Shown here: in pieces, positions 1 to 10,617 of the stretch
How the letters are laid out: each line of letters opens with the position of its first letter
Position numbering within the stretch: the stretch's first letter is position 1
Assembly: GCA_902362375.1 (NCBI GenBank)
Contig: CABIVS010000010.1
Coordinates: 187,908-251,907, forward strand
Length of the DNA: 64,000 bases
Source of the DNA: Bacteroidaceae bacterium
GTDB taxonomy: Bacteria > Bacteroidota > Bacteroidia > Bacteroidales > Bacteroidaceae
Direction of reading: 5' to 3'
Position numbers and translations under genes: made by a program
Notes under the pieces: generated by a model
Databases searched by the model: none
The model's input: the letters and a program-made list of their open reading frames with translations, nothing else
What the model was told of the DNA's origin: nothing

Positions 1-441
1 CCATTTTCTCAATACAGATGATGTAAGATGGTTAAACATAATTTTGTTCGTTCCCAGATAGCGTTCCAAATGATTAACCGAGAGTTGATAGTTCTTTGCT
101 GTACGCTGACGACCTTGGGACTCCATTTTCCCAATAAATGATTTCGCATATTCGCTAAAACAAACTTCCTCGTCTGCCTTTAACAAATACTCTAAAACTT
201 CTTTTATACCCCAAAGAGACACGTCTGTTCGGTTTAACCGATCCGTGTATTGTCTAATTAGCATAGCACAATACTCATTGACGACCGGATCTGTCAGTTC
301 GCCATTACTTGTGATATGTTCCGCATCAACGATTTTATTCGTTTTGATGTACCCCGGTTTTCGATTGTGCACAATTCTGATGTACACAGAGTAGAAGCCA
401 TCTGTTCTCGGCTTTCTTACCATTGCTTTTAGTGTTGTCAT
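1..441 (-). CDS. Tyrosine-type site-specific recombinase (N-terminal part, runs off the left edge)
   Basis: Reading the minus strand from an ATG at 441 gives 147 codons without a stop up to the window edge, beginning MTTLKAMVRKPRTDGFYSVY. The opening resembles the arm-type DNA-binding domain of Bacteroides phage-integrase-family proteins (a beta-hairpin region ending in IRIVHNRKPGYIKT). It is followed by a SAM-like core-binding domain (about residues 95-147, with MESQGRQRTAKNYQLSVNHL). The catalytic R-H-R-Y domain lies outside the window. Such proteins mobilise integrative elements or invert promoters in Bacteroides; which applies here cannot be told. The orientation places its promoter in 442-520, where three decamer repeats occur. 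Family assignment rests on overall resemblance; the partial state is certain. Confidence 0.8.
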   Translation of the reverse strand, partial: MTTLKAMVRKPRTDGFYSVYIRIVHNRKPGYIKTNKIVDAEHITSNGELTDPVVNEYCAMLIRQYTDRLNRTDVSLWGIKEVLEYLLKADEEVCFSEYAKSFIGKMESQGRQRTAKNYQLSVNHLERYLGTNKIMFNHLTSSVLRKW

Positions 442-472
442 ATCCTATCAGTTTATTACAGTGAAATTATTG

Positions 473-513
473 GTGTAAGCAGGTGTAAGCAGGGGCTATT
501 TTAGTGTAAGCAG
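473..513. repeat. Three GTGTAAGCAG direct repeats upstream of the recombinase
   Basis: The 10-base unit GTGTAAGCAG occurs at 473-482, 483-492 and 504-513. The first two abut and the third follows an 11-base spacer. They lie 32-72 bases upstream of the recombinase start. Position and about one-helical-turn spacing suit recombinase arm sites or a repressor site, but this is inference. Confidence 0.6.
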
Positions 514-581
514 AGAGTAATCAAATACGTTCATTTCGCTCATTTTTTGCGGTCAAGTGAACGAACCGTCCAAACGCAACT

Positions 582-620
582 CAGGCTGTAATTACCGCTA
601 ATGCAGTGAATTACAGCCTG
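582..620 (-). terminator. Stem-loop downstream of ppdK
   Basis: A perfect 12-bp stem (CAGGCTGTAATT at 582-593, AATTACAGCCTG at 609-620) with a 15-base loop lies 27 bases beyond the ppdK stop. No U-run follows on the minus strand, so it may be a processing or rho-assisted end rather than a classic intrinsic terminator. Confidence 0.45.
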
Positions 621-646
621 ATATTAATATTTATATGTATCGGACT

Positions 647-3367
<2,721 letters not shown>

Positions 3368-3408
3368 AATATTGTGTTTAAAGTTACATTATGACTATTA
3401 TCTTTTCG

Positions 3409-3416
3409 CAAATCTA
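3409..3416 (-). promoter_or_regulatory. Putative -7 box for ppdK
   Basis: On the minus strand this reads TAGATTTG, matching the Bacteroides TAnnTTTG -7 consensus, 42 bases before the ppdK ATG. No convincing -33 element was located. Confidence 0.5.
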
Positions 3417-3531
3417 AGGATATTTCGCAAACTTGAAAACTTTTTGCGAAAAAACTTTCTATCAAAATGCAATTTCGACATTACAATCCGGAATATTTCT
3501 ATATACCCGAATTTTTTCCAAAAAAAATACC

Positions 3532-3539
3532 TACTTTTG
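3532..3539 (+). promoter_or_regulatory. Putative -7 box for the rRNA methyltransferase gene
   Basis: TACTTTTG matches TAnnTTTG, 27 bases before the GTG start at 3567, following a long A/T run. The -33 region is not obvious. Confidence 0.55.
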
Positions 3540-3566
3540 CAAAGTAATTATTAGACTGGTGTAAAA

Positions 3567-4985
3567 GTGGCAAGAAAGAAAAAAGAGCTTCCCTTATTGG
3601 AGAAGGTAACAATCATGGATGTGGCTGCCGAAGGAAAAGCCATCGCAAAAGTAAACGACCTGGTGATTTTTGTTCCCTATGTAGTGCCGGGTGATGTGGT
3701 AGACCTGCAAATCAAGCGTAAAAAGAATAAATATGCCGAAGCTGAAGCGGTGAAGTTTCACGAGCTGTCACCCAATCGCGCTGTTCCTTTCTGCCAACAC
3801 TATGGCGTATGCGGTGGCTGCAAGTGGCAAGTGCTCCCCTATTCGGAGCAAATCAGGTATAAGCAAAAGCAAGTGGAAGATAATTTGAGACGTATCGGAA
3901 AGATCGAACTTCCCGAAATTTCCCCGATTCTCGGTTCTGCCAAAACGGAATTCTACAGAAACAAACTGGAGTTCACCTTTTCAAACAAACGCTGGCTGAC
4001 TAATGAGGAAGTCCGTCAGGATGTGAAATATGACCAGATGAATGCGGTGGGTTTCCACATTCCGGGAGCCTTCGACAAAGTGCTGGCCATCGAGAAATGC
4101 TGGTTGCAGGATGATATATCCAACCGCATCCGGAATGCAATACGTGACTATGCTTACGAGCATGATTACTCTTTCATCAATCTGCGCACACAGGAAGGTA
4201 TGCTGCGGAATATGATCGTACGCACATCCTCAACCGGGGAACTGATGGTGATCGTTATTTGTAAGATTACGGAAGAGCACGAAATGGAACTGTTCAAGCA
4301 GTTACTCCAATTCGTAGCGGACTCTTTCCCTGAAATCACGTCCCTTCTATACATTATTAATAATAAGTGCAACGATACCATCAATGATTTGGATGTGCAC
4401 GTATTTAAAGGGAAAGATCATATCTTTGAAGAGATGGAAGGACTGCGTTTCAAGGTCGGTCCGAAATCATTCTATCAGACCAACTCGGAACAGGCTTATA
4501 ATTTATATAAAGTAGCCCGTGACTTTGCCGGACTAACAGGAAACGAATTGGTATACGACCTCTATACAGGAACAGGAACAATCGCCAACTTCGTCTCACG
4601 CCAAGCCCGTCAGGTGATCGGTATCGAATACGTGCCGGAAGCTATTGAAGACGCAAAGGTAAATGCAGAAATCAATGATATCAAGAATGCACTGTTTTAT
4701 GCCGGCGACATGAAAGATATGCTGACACAGGATTTCATCAATCAGCATGGACGTCCGGATGTAATTATCACAGACCCTCCCCGTGCCGGTATGCATCAGG
4801 ATGTGGTTGACGTCATTTTGTTTGCTGAACCGAAACGGATTGTTTATGTAAGCTGCAACCCTGCCACTCAAGCACGGGATCTGCAGTTGCTTGATGAGAA
4901 GTATAAAGTGAAAGCCGTCCAACCGGTAGATATGTTCCCTCACACTCACCATGTAGAAAATGTTGTGTTACTGGAACTTCGATAA
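3567..4985 (+). CDS. rlmD: 23S rRNA (uracil-C5)-methyltransferase, RlmD/RumA family
   Basis: This 472-aa SAM-dependent methyltransferase of the TrmA/RumA class forms m5U in 23S rRNA. An N-terminal TRAM-like RNA-binding domain (about 10-70) is followed by an Fe-S cluster cysteine set (CQHYGVCGGCKWQ, about 82-94). The Rossmann fold has YDLYTGTGTIANF for SAM. Further on come DPPRAGMH and the nucleophile loop VSCNPATQARDL. The start used is GTG at 3567 giving MARKKKELP; no ATG fits the lysine-rich N-terminus, and a -7 box lies 27 bases upstream. Which uridine is modified cannot be told from sequence; Bacteroides often has more than one family member. Downstream is a long inverted repeat and then an RluA-type gene. 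Confidence 0.93.
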   Translation: MARKKKELPLLEKVTIMDVAAEGKAIAKVNDLVIFVPYVVPGDVVDLQIKRKKNKYAEAEAVKFHELSPNRAVPFCQHYGVCGGCKWQVLPYSEQIRYKQKQVEDNLRRIGKIELPEISPILGSAKTEFYRNKLEFTFSNKRWLTNEEVRQDVKYDQMNAVGFHIPGAFDKVLAIEKCWLQDDISNRIRNAIRDYAYEHDYSFINLRTQEGMLRNMIVRTSSTGELMVIVICKITEEHEMELFKQLLQFVADSFPEITSLLYIINNKCNDTINDLDVHVFKGKDHIFEEMEGLRFKVGPKSFYQTNSEQAYNLYKVARDFAGLTGNELVYDLYTGTGTIANFVSRQARQVIGIEYVPEAIEDAKVNAEINDIKNALFYAGDMKDMLTQDFINQHGRPDVIITDPPRAGMHQDVVDVILFAEPKRIVYVSCNPATQARDLQLLDEKYKVKAVQPVDMFPHTHHVENVVLLELR

Positions 4986-4989
4986 AAAG

Positions 4990-5061
4990 TTCACCGCAGA
5001 TTACACAGGTTAACACAGATTTTTATTATTGATTATTATAATGTGTGTAATCTGTGGTGAA
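4990..5061. repeat. Interspersed palindrome, family A (copy 1)
   Basis: TTCACCGCAGATTACACA (4990-5007) is the near-exact reverse complement of 5044-5061 (17/18 matches), with a 36-base AT-rich loop. It fills the gap between the rRNA methyltransferase and pseudouridine synthase genes and provides the two GTG codons at 5054 and 5057. Related arms occur at 22691-22860 and 36992-37077. Confidence 0.8.
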
Positions 5062-5089
5062 AAATAAAATCTCAAAAGAAGAAAAAGAA

Positions 5090-6010
5090 ATGAAAAAAAG
5101 ACCCAGAAGAACTCCTGCTGAAAAAGCACGCGCTCAATATACAAATTATGCAGTGAAAGAACCTATGGAACTAATGGAGTTCCTCGCTGCCAAGATGCCG
5201 GACGCAAGTCGCACCAAATTGAAATCGTTGCTAAGCAAGCGGGTGGTGTTTGTTGATAATGTGATAACCACGCAATTCAACTTCCCGTTGGAACCGGGCA
5301 TGAAGGTACAAATCAGCAAAGAGAAAGGAAAGAAAGAATTTAATAACAGACTGCTGAAAATCGTGTATGAAGATGCCTATATCATTGTTGTCGAAAAGAT
5401 GCAGGGACTTTTATCAGTCAATACGGAACGCCAGAAAGAGCGCACGGCCTACACGATACTCAATGAATATGTGCAACGCTCCGGACGTCAATTCCGTGTG
5501 TTTATCGTTCATCGCCTGGACAGGGACACTTCCGGTCTGATGATGTTTGCCAAAGACGAAAAAACACAGCGGACCCTGCGCGACAACTGGCATGATATAG
5601 TGACCGACCGCCGATATGTAGCTGTAGTGGAAGGTAATATGGAGAAAGATTATGATACAGTCGTTTCCTGGCTGACTGATAAAACGCTTTATGTAAGTTC
5701 CAGCGAGTATGATGACGGCGGCTCAAAATCTATAACCCACTACAGGACAATCAAACGTGCCAACGGATATTCCCTGTTGGAGCTCGATCTGGAAACCGGC
5801 CGGAAGAACCAGATTCGTGTGCATATGCAGGATTTAGGTCATCCCATTATCGGTGACGGAAGATATGGAAGAGAAGATTCCCCCAATCCTATCGGACGTC
5901 TGGCACTCCATGCTTTCAAACTTTGTTTCTATCATCCGGTAACGGGAGATTTGATGGAGTTCGAGACGCCTTATCCGGCAGAGTTCAAGAAGCTATTTTT
6001 GAAAAAATAA
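5090..6010 (+). CDS. RluA-family pseudouridine synthase
   Basis: This 306-aa enzyme isomerises uridine to pseudouridine in RNA (23S rRNA or tRNA; target undetermined). An S4-like RNA-binding segment (SRTKLKSLLSKRVVFVDN) precedes the catalytic domain, whose signature HRLDRDTSGLMMFAK holds the catalytic aspartate. Downstream GRKNQIRVHMQDLGHPIIGD is the typical RluA C-terminal motif. The frame is open from a GTG at 5054, but that codon lies inside the palindromic repeat. The ATG at 5090, preceded by a purine-rich stretch (AAAAGAAGAAAAAGAA), gives MKKRPRRTPAEKARAQY and is preferred. The basic N-terminus suits RNA binding. It probably forms one unit with rlmD upstream, both being rRNA-modification enzymes. 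Confidence 0.93.
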   Translation: MKKRPRRTPAEKARAQYTNYAVKEPMELMEFLAAKMPDASRTKLKSLLSKRVVFVDNVITTQFNFPLEPGMKVQISKEKGKKEFNNRLLKIVYEDAYIIVVEKMQGLLSVNTERQKERTAYTILNEYVQRSGRQFRVFIVHRLDRDTSGLMMFAKDEKTQRTLRDNWHDIVTDRRYVAVVEGNMEKDYDTVVSWLTDKTLYVSSSEYDDGGSKSITHYRTIKRANGYSLLELDLETGRKNQIRVHMQDLGHPIIGDGRYGREDSPNPIGRLALHAFKLCFYHPVTGDLMEFETPYPAEFKKLFLKK

Positions 6011-6030
6011 AACTACACTCAAAAAAAAGA

Positions 6031-6070
6031 AAAGGAGTTAGATCAATTGATTTTGATTTAACTCCTTTTT
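6031..6070. terminator. Bidirectional intrinsic terminator
   Basis: AAAGGAGTTAGATCAA (6031-6046) pairs with 6053-6068 at 15 of 16 positions. An A-run precedes it and a T-run follows, so it can end both the plus-strand pseudouridine synthase gene and the convergent lipoprotein gene. Confidence 0.85.
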
Positions 6071-6091
6071 CTATTAAAATCAGATCTTATT

Positions 6092-6490
6092 CTATTGCAT
6101 TTGCAACTCAATATAATCAATATATCCTCCATCAAGATACAGGTCACCTTGCAAATAACGCCCTCTGACACGAACGCCCCTTATCTCACGTAAAGCAAAA
6201 TCACGTCCATAATCAAGGTACAATGTGCCATAATCAACCCACCACCGGAAAGGCAAATCACCTGCAGATTTACCATTATAATCATAAACCTGATAGTCTA
6301 TTCCCAGCCCATTATTATCCAAGCGAATACCACTTTCTATCGGATTATAATCAGAACCGAACCACAAATCACCCACCCAGGTGCGTCCCATCAAATCGTC
6401 ATAAATATCTTCATCGTCTTCACACGAAGTAAAGCCAACCAATAAAGTCAGCATCATCAAGATACCTGCATATCTTTTTATCATTTTCAT
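6092..6490 (-). CDS. Small probable surface lipoprotein, function unknown
   Basis: This 132-aa protein has a signal peptide ending in a lipobox (LVGFTSC, cysteine about 23). The mature sequence starts CEDDEDIYDD; an acidic stretch right after the lipidated cysteine matches the Bacteroidetes lipoprotein export signal, predicting the outer face of the outer membrane. The rest is rich in aromatic residues and glycine with alternating polar/hydrophobic stretches (TWVGDLWFGSDYNP, GRYLQGDLYLDGG), suggesting a small all-beta or lipocalin-like fold. No family was recognised. A TAATTTTG -7 box lies 30 bases upstream, and the gene stands alone between two plus-strand genes. Confidence 0.75.
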   Translation of the reverse strand: MKMIKRYAGILMMLTLLVGFTSCEDDEDIYDDLMGRTWVGDLWFGSDYNPIESGIRLDNNGLGIDYQVYDYNGKSAGDLPFRWWVDYGTLYLDYGRDFALREIRGVRVRGRYLQGDLYLDGGYIDYIELQMQ

Positions 6491-6519
6491 AATTCTCTAG
6501 TTTATTGCGTTTATTAATA

Positions 6520-6527
6520 CAAAATTA
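6520..6527 (-). promoter_or_regulatory. Putative -7 box for the lipoprotein gene at 6092-6490
   Basis: On the minus strand this reads TAATTTTG, a match to TAnnTTTG, 30 bases from the ATG at 6490. Confidence 0.45.
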
Positions 6528-6569
6528 GCATTTTATATTTACTATACATCACAAGCCACAAGTTTTTTG

Positions 6570-6577
6570 TACCTTTG
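6570..6577 (+). promoter_or_regulatory. Putative -7 box for the radical SAM gene
   Basis: TACCTTTG matches the Bacteroides consensus, 25 bases before the ATG at 6602. With the box at 6520-6527 it forms a divergent promoter region. Confidence 0.6.
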
Positions 6578-6601
6578 CAAAGATAATATTAAATTTTCCA
6601 C

Positions 6602-8242
6602 ATGAAACTTCTTTGGCTTGATTTAAATAGTTCGTACGCACACTCCTCATTGGCACTCCCTGCACTCCATGCTCAAATAGCAGACGATACCACTATTGAA
6701 TGGTGCGTAGTCTCCGCCACTATCAATGAAAATACGGGCAGTGTCGTCAATCAAATCTACCGTCATCAACCGGACATCATCGCAGCTACCAACTGGCTAT
6801 TTAATCACGAGCAACTCCTACACATCGTTTCACGCGCAAAAGCATTACTACCTCACTGTTGTGTCATACTCGGAGGCCCCGAATTTTTAGGAGATAATGA
6901 AGCTTTCTTATATAAGAACAAATTTGTAAGCGGAGTGTTTCGCGGAGAAGGCGAAGAAGTATTTCCTTTATGGTTAAAAGTGTGGAATCAGCCAAGAAAA
7001 GAATGGAAATCAATCACAGGACTCTGTTATCTGGACGAATCGGGAGGATATCATGACAACGGACTCGCCCGCGTTATGAAGTTTTCCGAATTGGTTCCCC
7101 CCGAAAAGAGCCGTTTCTTCAACTGGAGCAAACCTTTTGTACAGTTAGAAACCACCCGCGGATGTTTTAACACCTGTGCCTTTTGTGTCAGTGGAGGTGA
7201 AAAGCCAGTTCGCACCCTATCTCTTGAAGCAACCCGGAAACGTCTCGACGTAATACACCAACACGGAATCAAGAACGTGAGGGTACTGGACCGCACGTTC
7301 AATTACAACAACAAACGGGCAAAAGAATTACTAAATCTATTCCGCGAATACCCGGATATCTGTTTCCATCTGGAAATTCATCCCGCACTCCTTTCCGATG
7401 AACTCCAACAGGAATTAGCCACCCTCCCTAAAGGACTGCTGCATCTGGAAGCCGGAATCCAAAGCCTACGGGAAAACGTGCTTGAACAAAGCCGGAGAAT
7501 AGGAAAACTCTCCGACGCTCTGGCCGGACTTAAATATCTATGTTCACTTAAAAACATGGAAACTCATGCCGACTTGATAGCAGGACTCCCACTCTACCAT
7601 CTATCAGAGATTTTCGATGATGTCCGTACTTTAGCAGAGTATGGCGCAGGAGAAATTCAACTGGAATCCCTCAAATTACTTCCGGGCACCGAAATGAAAA
7701 GAAGAGCGGACGAGTTAGGCATACAGTACTCCCCACTCCCTCCATACGAAGTTCTTCAAACTCGTGAAATCACCGTAGATGAACTACAGACAGCACATTA
7801 TCTGTCCCGCCTGTTAGACGGTTTCTATAATACTCCCACTTGGCGAAGCATCACACGGATACTCATTCTGGAAAACCCTCATTTTATACATGAGTTACTC
7901 GACCATTTAGTTCAAACAGATGTCATTGACACCCCTCTTAGTCTGGAAAAAAGAGGATTAATCCTCTATGATTTCTGCAAGAATCATTATCCCGACTACC
8001 TGACACAAGTCAGCATTGCATGGATAGAAGCGGGTATGTCATTAAAAAAGGCTCCGGCAGAAAAAGTAAGGACCAAAAGACAGCTACCACCTGAAAGCTG
8101 GGAAATAGAATATGGAGCATATCGCGAGAATCTACGATTATGTTTCCTTCCCACCGATGAAGAAGGACATGGTTACTGGTTTGGTTTTGAATCGGAGATT
8201 CAGAAGATACAACCGGTTTTCAAAGCTAAAAAACTATCATAA
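6602..8242 (+). CDS. B12-binding-domain radical SAM protein (DUF4080-type)
   Basis: This 546-aa cytoplasmic Fe-S enzyme has an N-terminal cobalamin-binding-like Rossmann domain (about 1-130; LDLNSSYAHSSLALPALH and the strand-turn VILGGPEF). A radical SAM core follows, with its cluster motif CFNTCAFC (cysteines about 188, 192, 195). The C-terminal part is probably the DUF4080 region. Radical SAM enzymes cleave S-adenosylmethionine to a 5'-deoxyadenosyl radical; the B12 class often methylates or rearranges unreactive carbons. The substrate is unknown. The protein is common in Bacteroides and Clostridia as a single gene. No operon partner is evident: the next gene starts 115 bases downstream and encodes an unrelated envelope protein. 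Confidence 0.88.
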   Translation: MKLLWLDLNSSYAHSSLALPALHAQIADDTTIEWCVVSATINENTGSVVNQIYRHQPDIIAATNWLFNHEQLLHIVSRAKALLPHCCVILGGPEFLGDNEAFLYKNKFVSGVFRGEGEEVFPLWLKVWNQPRKEWKSITGLCYLDESGGYHDNGLARVMKFSELVPPEKSRFFNWSKPFVQLETTRGCFNTCAFCVSGGEKPVRTLSLEATRKRLDVIHQHGIKNVRVLDRTFNYNNKRAKELLNLFREYPDICFHLEIHPALLSDELQQELATLPKGLLHLEAGIQSLRENVLEQSRRIGKLSDALAGLKYLCSLKNMETHADLIAGLPLYHLSEIFDDVRTLAEYGAGEIQLESLKLLPGTEMKRRADELGIQYSPLPPYEVLQTREITVDELQTAHYLSRLLDGFYNTPTWRSITRILILENPHFIHELLDHLVQTDVIDTPLSLEKRGLILYDFCKNHYPDYLTQVSIAWIEAGMSLKKAPAEKVRTKRQLPPESWEIEYGAYRENLRLCFLPTDEEGHGYWFGFESEIQKIQPVFKAKKLS

Positions 8243-8356
8243 ATAAAAGAGAAGTATTCCCATATTATGTGAAATAATTACTATTCATTGATCGTTTAGA
8301 GCAGCATTTCCTGTTTTCCATCGTCCATACAATAAACTCTACTAGCACAACACAGT

Positions 8357-8980
8357 ATGGACATTCGAAAATATCAATTGAATATTCTTTGTTTATTATT
8401 GTTCCCCTTATCCGCAGCAGGACAAGAATGGAACCAACAAGATTCATTGAAACTTCAGCAAATGCTGGAATCCGATCAGGAGATCAATATAAATAGAAAG
8501 TTCATCGAAAAAGTAGAGCAAAACATGTACTCTCGAAAACCATTTGTAGATTTTGATCCCACACTACCCACTTTAAAATCTTCCACAATCTTTTCGAAAC
8601 CTTCTATTCACACATACAAGATGTTCCGAAAGCCAGGTTCCACCTTTTTACCCACTTATTCCTGGCTAAGAATAAACAAGAATCTTATTCTGCATAGTAA
8701 AAGCGACTTTGCGGAAAATCCCAATCATTTTCATATCCAAAGCCAAATGGAATATAAATTGTCCTCCAAATGGTCTCTCGACATATATGGTTCACAAAAC
8801 CTCGATACCCGAAGATATCGCGGGCTCCCCTCCGAAGTGGAACCAACCAAATTTGGAAGTAATGTCATTTTCAAAATAAATAAAAACTGGAAAATCAAAA
8901 CAGGGATGCAATACCAATATAATGCTATACGAAAAAGATGGGAATGGATACCTCAAATTAGCGTTTCATACGAATGGTAA
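8357..8980 (+). CDS. Hypothetical exported protein, probable outer-membrane or periplasmic
   Basis: This 207-aa protein has an N-terminal signal peptide (hydrophobic LNILCLLLFPLSAAGQ, cleavage after about residue 22). The C-terminal half alternates aromatic and polar residues (KWSLDIYGSQNL, NWKIKTGMQYQY) and ends in an aromatic residue (SVSYEW). That is the pattern of outer-membrane beta-strands with a C-terminal recognition signal, though 207 aa would form only a small barrel. No enzymatic motif is visible. It is flanked by long non-coding gaps and a low-GC lipoprotein gene. Product identity is unknown. Confidence 0.65.
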   Translation: MDIRKYQLNILCLLLFPLSAAGQEWNQQDSLKLQQMLESDQEININRKFIEKVEQNMYSRKPFVDFDPTLPTLKSSTIFSKPSIHTYKMFRKPGSTFLPTYSWLRINKNLILHSKSDFAENPNHFHIQSQMEYKLSSKWSLDIYGSQNLDTRRYRGLPSEVEPTKFGSNVIFKINKNWKIKTGMQYQYNAIRKRWEWIPQISVSYEW

Positions 8981-9245
8981 AAATCTATGATATCCATGAT
9001 TTCCCGTAACTGGGAGAATCCCACTTTCTATTCTACTATTGACCAGTTGCGTACATTTAAAGAACGTTGATTGATGCTAATAGCGCATATTCTGCAACTT
9101 TAGTGTTGTTTTGAGCCCTTTAAATATGTTGCTCAAAATCGGAAAAATGAAATATCATAGATTGTGATAAAAAAAGTTGAGAGGTATTGGGATATGTCGA
9201 AAAATATATATAAATTCGTATAGTATTCACATAAACACTTATGAT

Positions 9246-10313
9246 ATGAAACATTTAACCTTTATGTGTTTTCTGTTGTGTCTTTTCGCTTGTAGCAGTG
9301 AAGACATTGTAAGTACCGTTGAGGAATCTGCAAAGCCGGCTAATGAATTGACTGCACAAACTGTTAATTTACTTGATAGCCTTGAAATTATGGAATATAT
9401 TGATAGCATTATTAGTTCTTTTCCAAAGACTAGAGATCATGTAACAGGATATCTTTTAAAAGATGGATGGGACTATCAACTAACAGAAGAGCAGATAGAG
9501 CTTATTAGAAACAGCTTGCCGCGTCCACTTTTTACCCAAGAAAAAGTTCAGTTACAAAAAGCATTTACTTGTGTTGATTATACTAATACGGTTGTTTGGA
9601 ACAACTGGTCTGGACTGTACAATTGTTATGCATATTCGATGGGGATTTATTCGTGGATAGAGTTCTATAACTGGGACGATTTATATCTCGGATATGGCAA
9701 TGCGAGAGCAAAGTATCATCCTTATTATGATTATAGCGATAGTGACTTTGGAACAGAAAAAAAATATCCGGTAATTTGGAGTCAGGGGCCCACTCCTTTA
9801 CATGCAAGTTTATGTGATTTTAAACATAGTAACTCCCAGCGCTCTAAGATGGGGCAAACGTGGTTGTTATGGCATAGTAGTCAGGGAGATATTAACGCTG
9901 AAGAAATCAGGAAAATGCATGAGGCTACTCAAGAAAATATAACTATTTCACGGAGTGAACTGGCCATAATCTCCCAAAAGGCACGTGCAATTAGTAAGAG
10001 GTCAATGTTTGAATCTTTGTTTAATGAATGGAAAGAAGCATGGACATGGTCTTTTAGTAGTAATACAGCTACTACAAGACAATTGCCCCAATATGCAGAA
10101 TTAAAGGCTATGGGAAGGGAAATTATACCATTATTGATCGAGAAGATGGCGACAGAAGAAGATAACTTTTTTGCGATAAGATTGTATGAAGATCTTCAAG
10201 ATGACCAGAATCAGAAAATACGATATGCGAATGAGGATCCTCATCAATTTGAAGGGTTACAACAAACTACGAAGAAGACTATAAAGAAGTGGTTAGAGGC
10301 TAATTCTAATTAA
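9246..10313 (+). CDS. Lipoprotein of unknown function with a Cys/His arrangement
   Basis: An open frame begins at 9177, but the ATG at 9246 gives a clean lipoprotein signal (MKHLTFMCFLLCLFACSSED, lipid-carrying cysteine at 16) and is chosen; the product is 355 aa. The mature start SSED is mildly acidic, so surface display is possible. The central region has NCYAYSMG (Cys127) and LHASLCDF (His186) followed by KMGQTWLLWHSS, an order of Cys and His reminiscent of papain/NlpC-like hydrolases. This is a weak analogy, not an assignment. The gene looks more AT-rich and differs in codon use from its neighbours (many GAA, AAT, TTA, ATA), and long non-coding flanks surround it, so it may be a recent arrival. 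Confidence 0.65.
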   Translation: MKHLTFMCFLLCLFACSSEDIVSTVEESAKPANELTAQTVNLLDSLEIMEYIDSIISSFPKTRDHVTGYLLKDGWDYQLTEEQIELIRNSLPRPLFTQEKVQLQKAFTCVDYTNTVVWNNWSGLYNCYAYSMGIYSWIEFYNWDDLYLGYGNARAKYHPYYDYSDSDFGTEKKYPVIWSQGPTPLHASLCDFKHSNSQRSKMGQTWLLWHSSQGDINAEEIRKMHEATQENITISRSELAIISQKARAISKRSMFESLFNEWKEAWTWSFSSNTATTRQLPQYAELKAMGREIIPLLIEKMATEEDNFFAIRLYEDLQDDQNQKIRYANEDPHQFEGLQQTTKKTIKKWLEANSN

Positions 10314-10617
10314 GATTATCTAAGGGACAATCGATTGTCGGACTTTTAATTAAGAATATAGATTGGTACTTTTGACCGGTGTAAATGATCGATGACACAA
10401 ATAAATACACTATCTTTGTGAACGTTAATCCCCACAGTTCTGTCTGGTCTATTCATAATGAAGAGTTTTAAGTTACAACCGCAATATACGAATCAGTGTG
10501 CTTAGAGCGCGAATATTAGACGGGGAATTGTGCCGAAGGGCTTGACTTTTTATCACAACTGGCCTAAAAATCAGAGATTTTATCTAAATTTGTCATACGA
10601 TTAAATATGCTATCATA
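10314..10617. other. Non-coding gap between the lipoprotein gene and map
   Basis: No open frame of note lies in these 304 bases. Visible items are a perfect 14-bp palindrome GACAATCGATTGTC at 10326-10339, a TATCTTTG box at 10411-10418 on the plus strand, and TAAATTTG at 10585-10592 close to map. A short untranslated RNA from the first box is possible but unsupported. Confidence 0.4.
10585..10592 (+). promoter_or_regulatory. Putative -7 box for map-rmuC
   Basis: TAAATTTG matches TAnnTTTG, 25 bases before the ATG of map at 10618. Confidence 0.45.

Noticed and set aside
10326..10339. GACAATCGATTGTC palindrome as a terminator or operator
   Set aside because: It has no loop to speak of, no adjacent U-run and no second copy near a promoter; a 14-bp palindrome alone is not enough.
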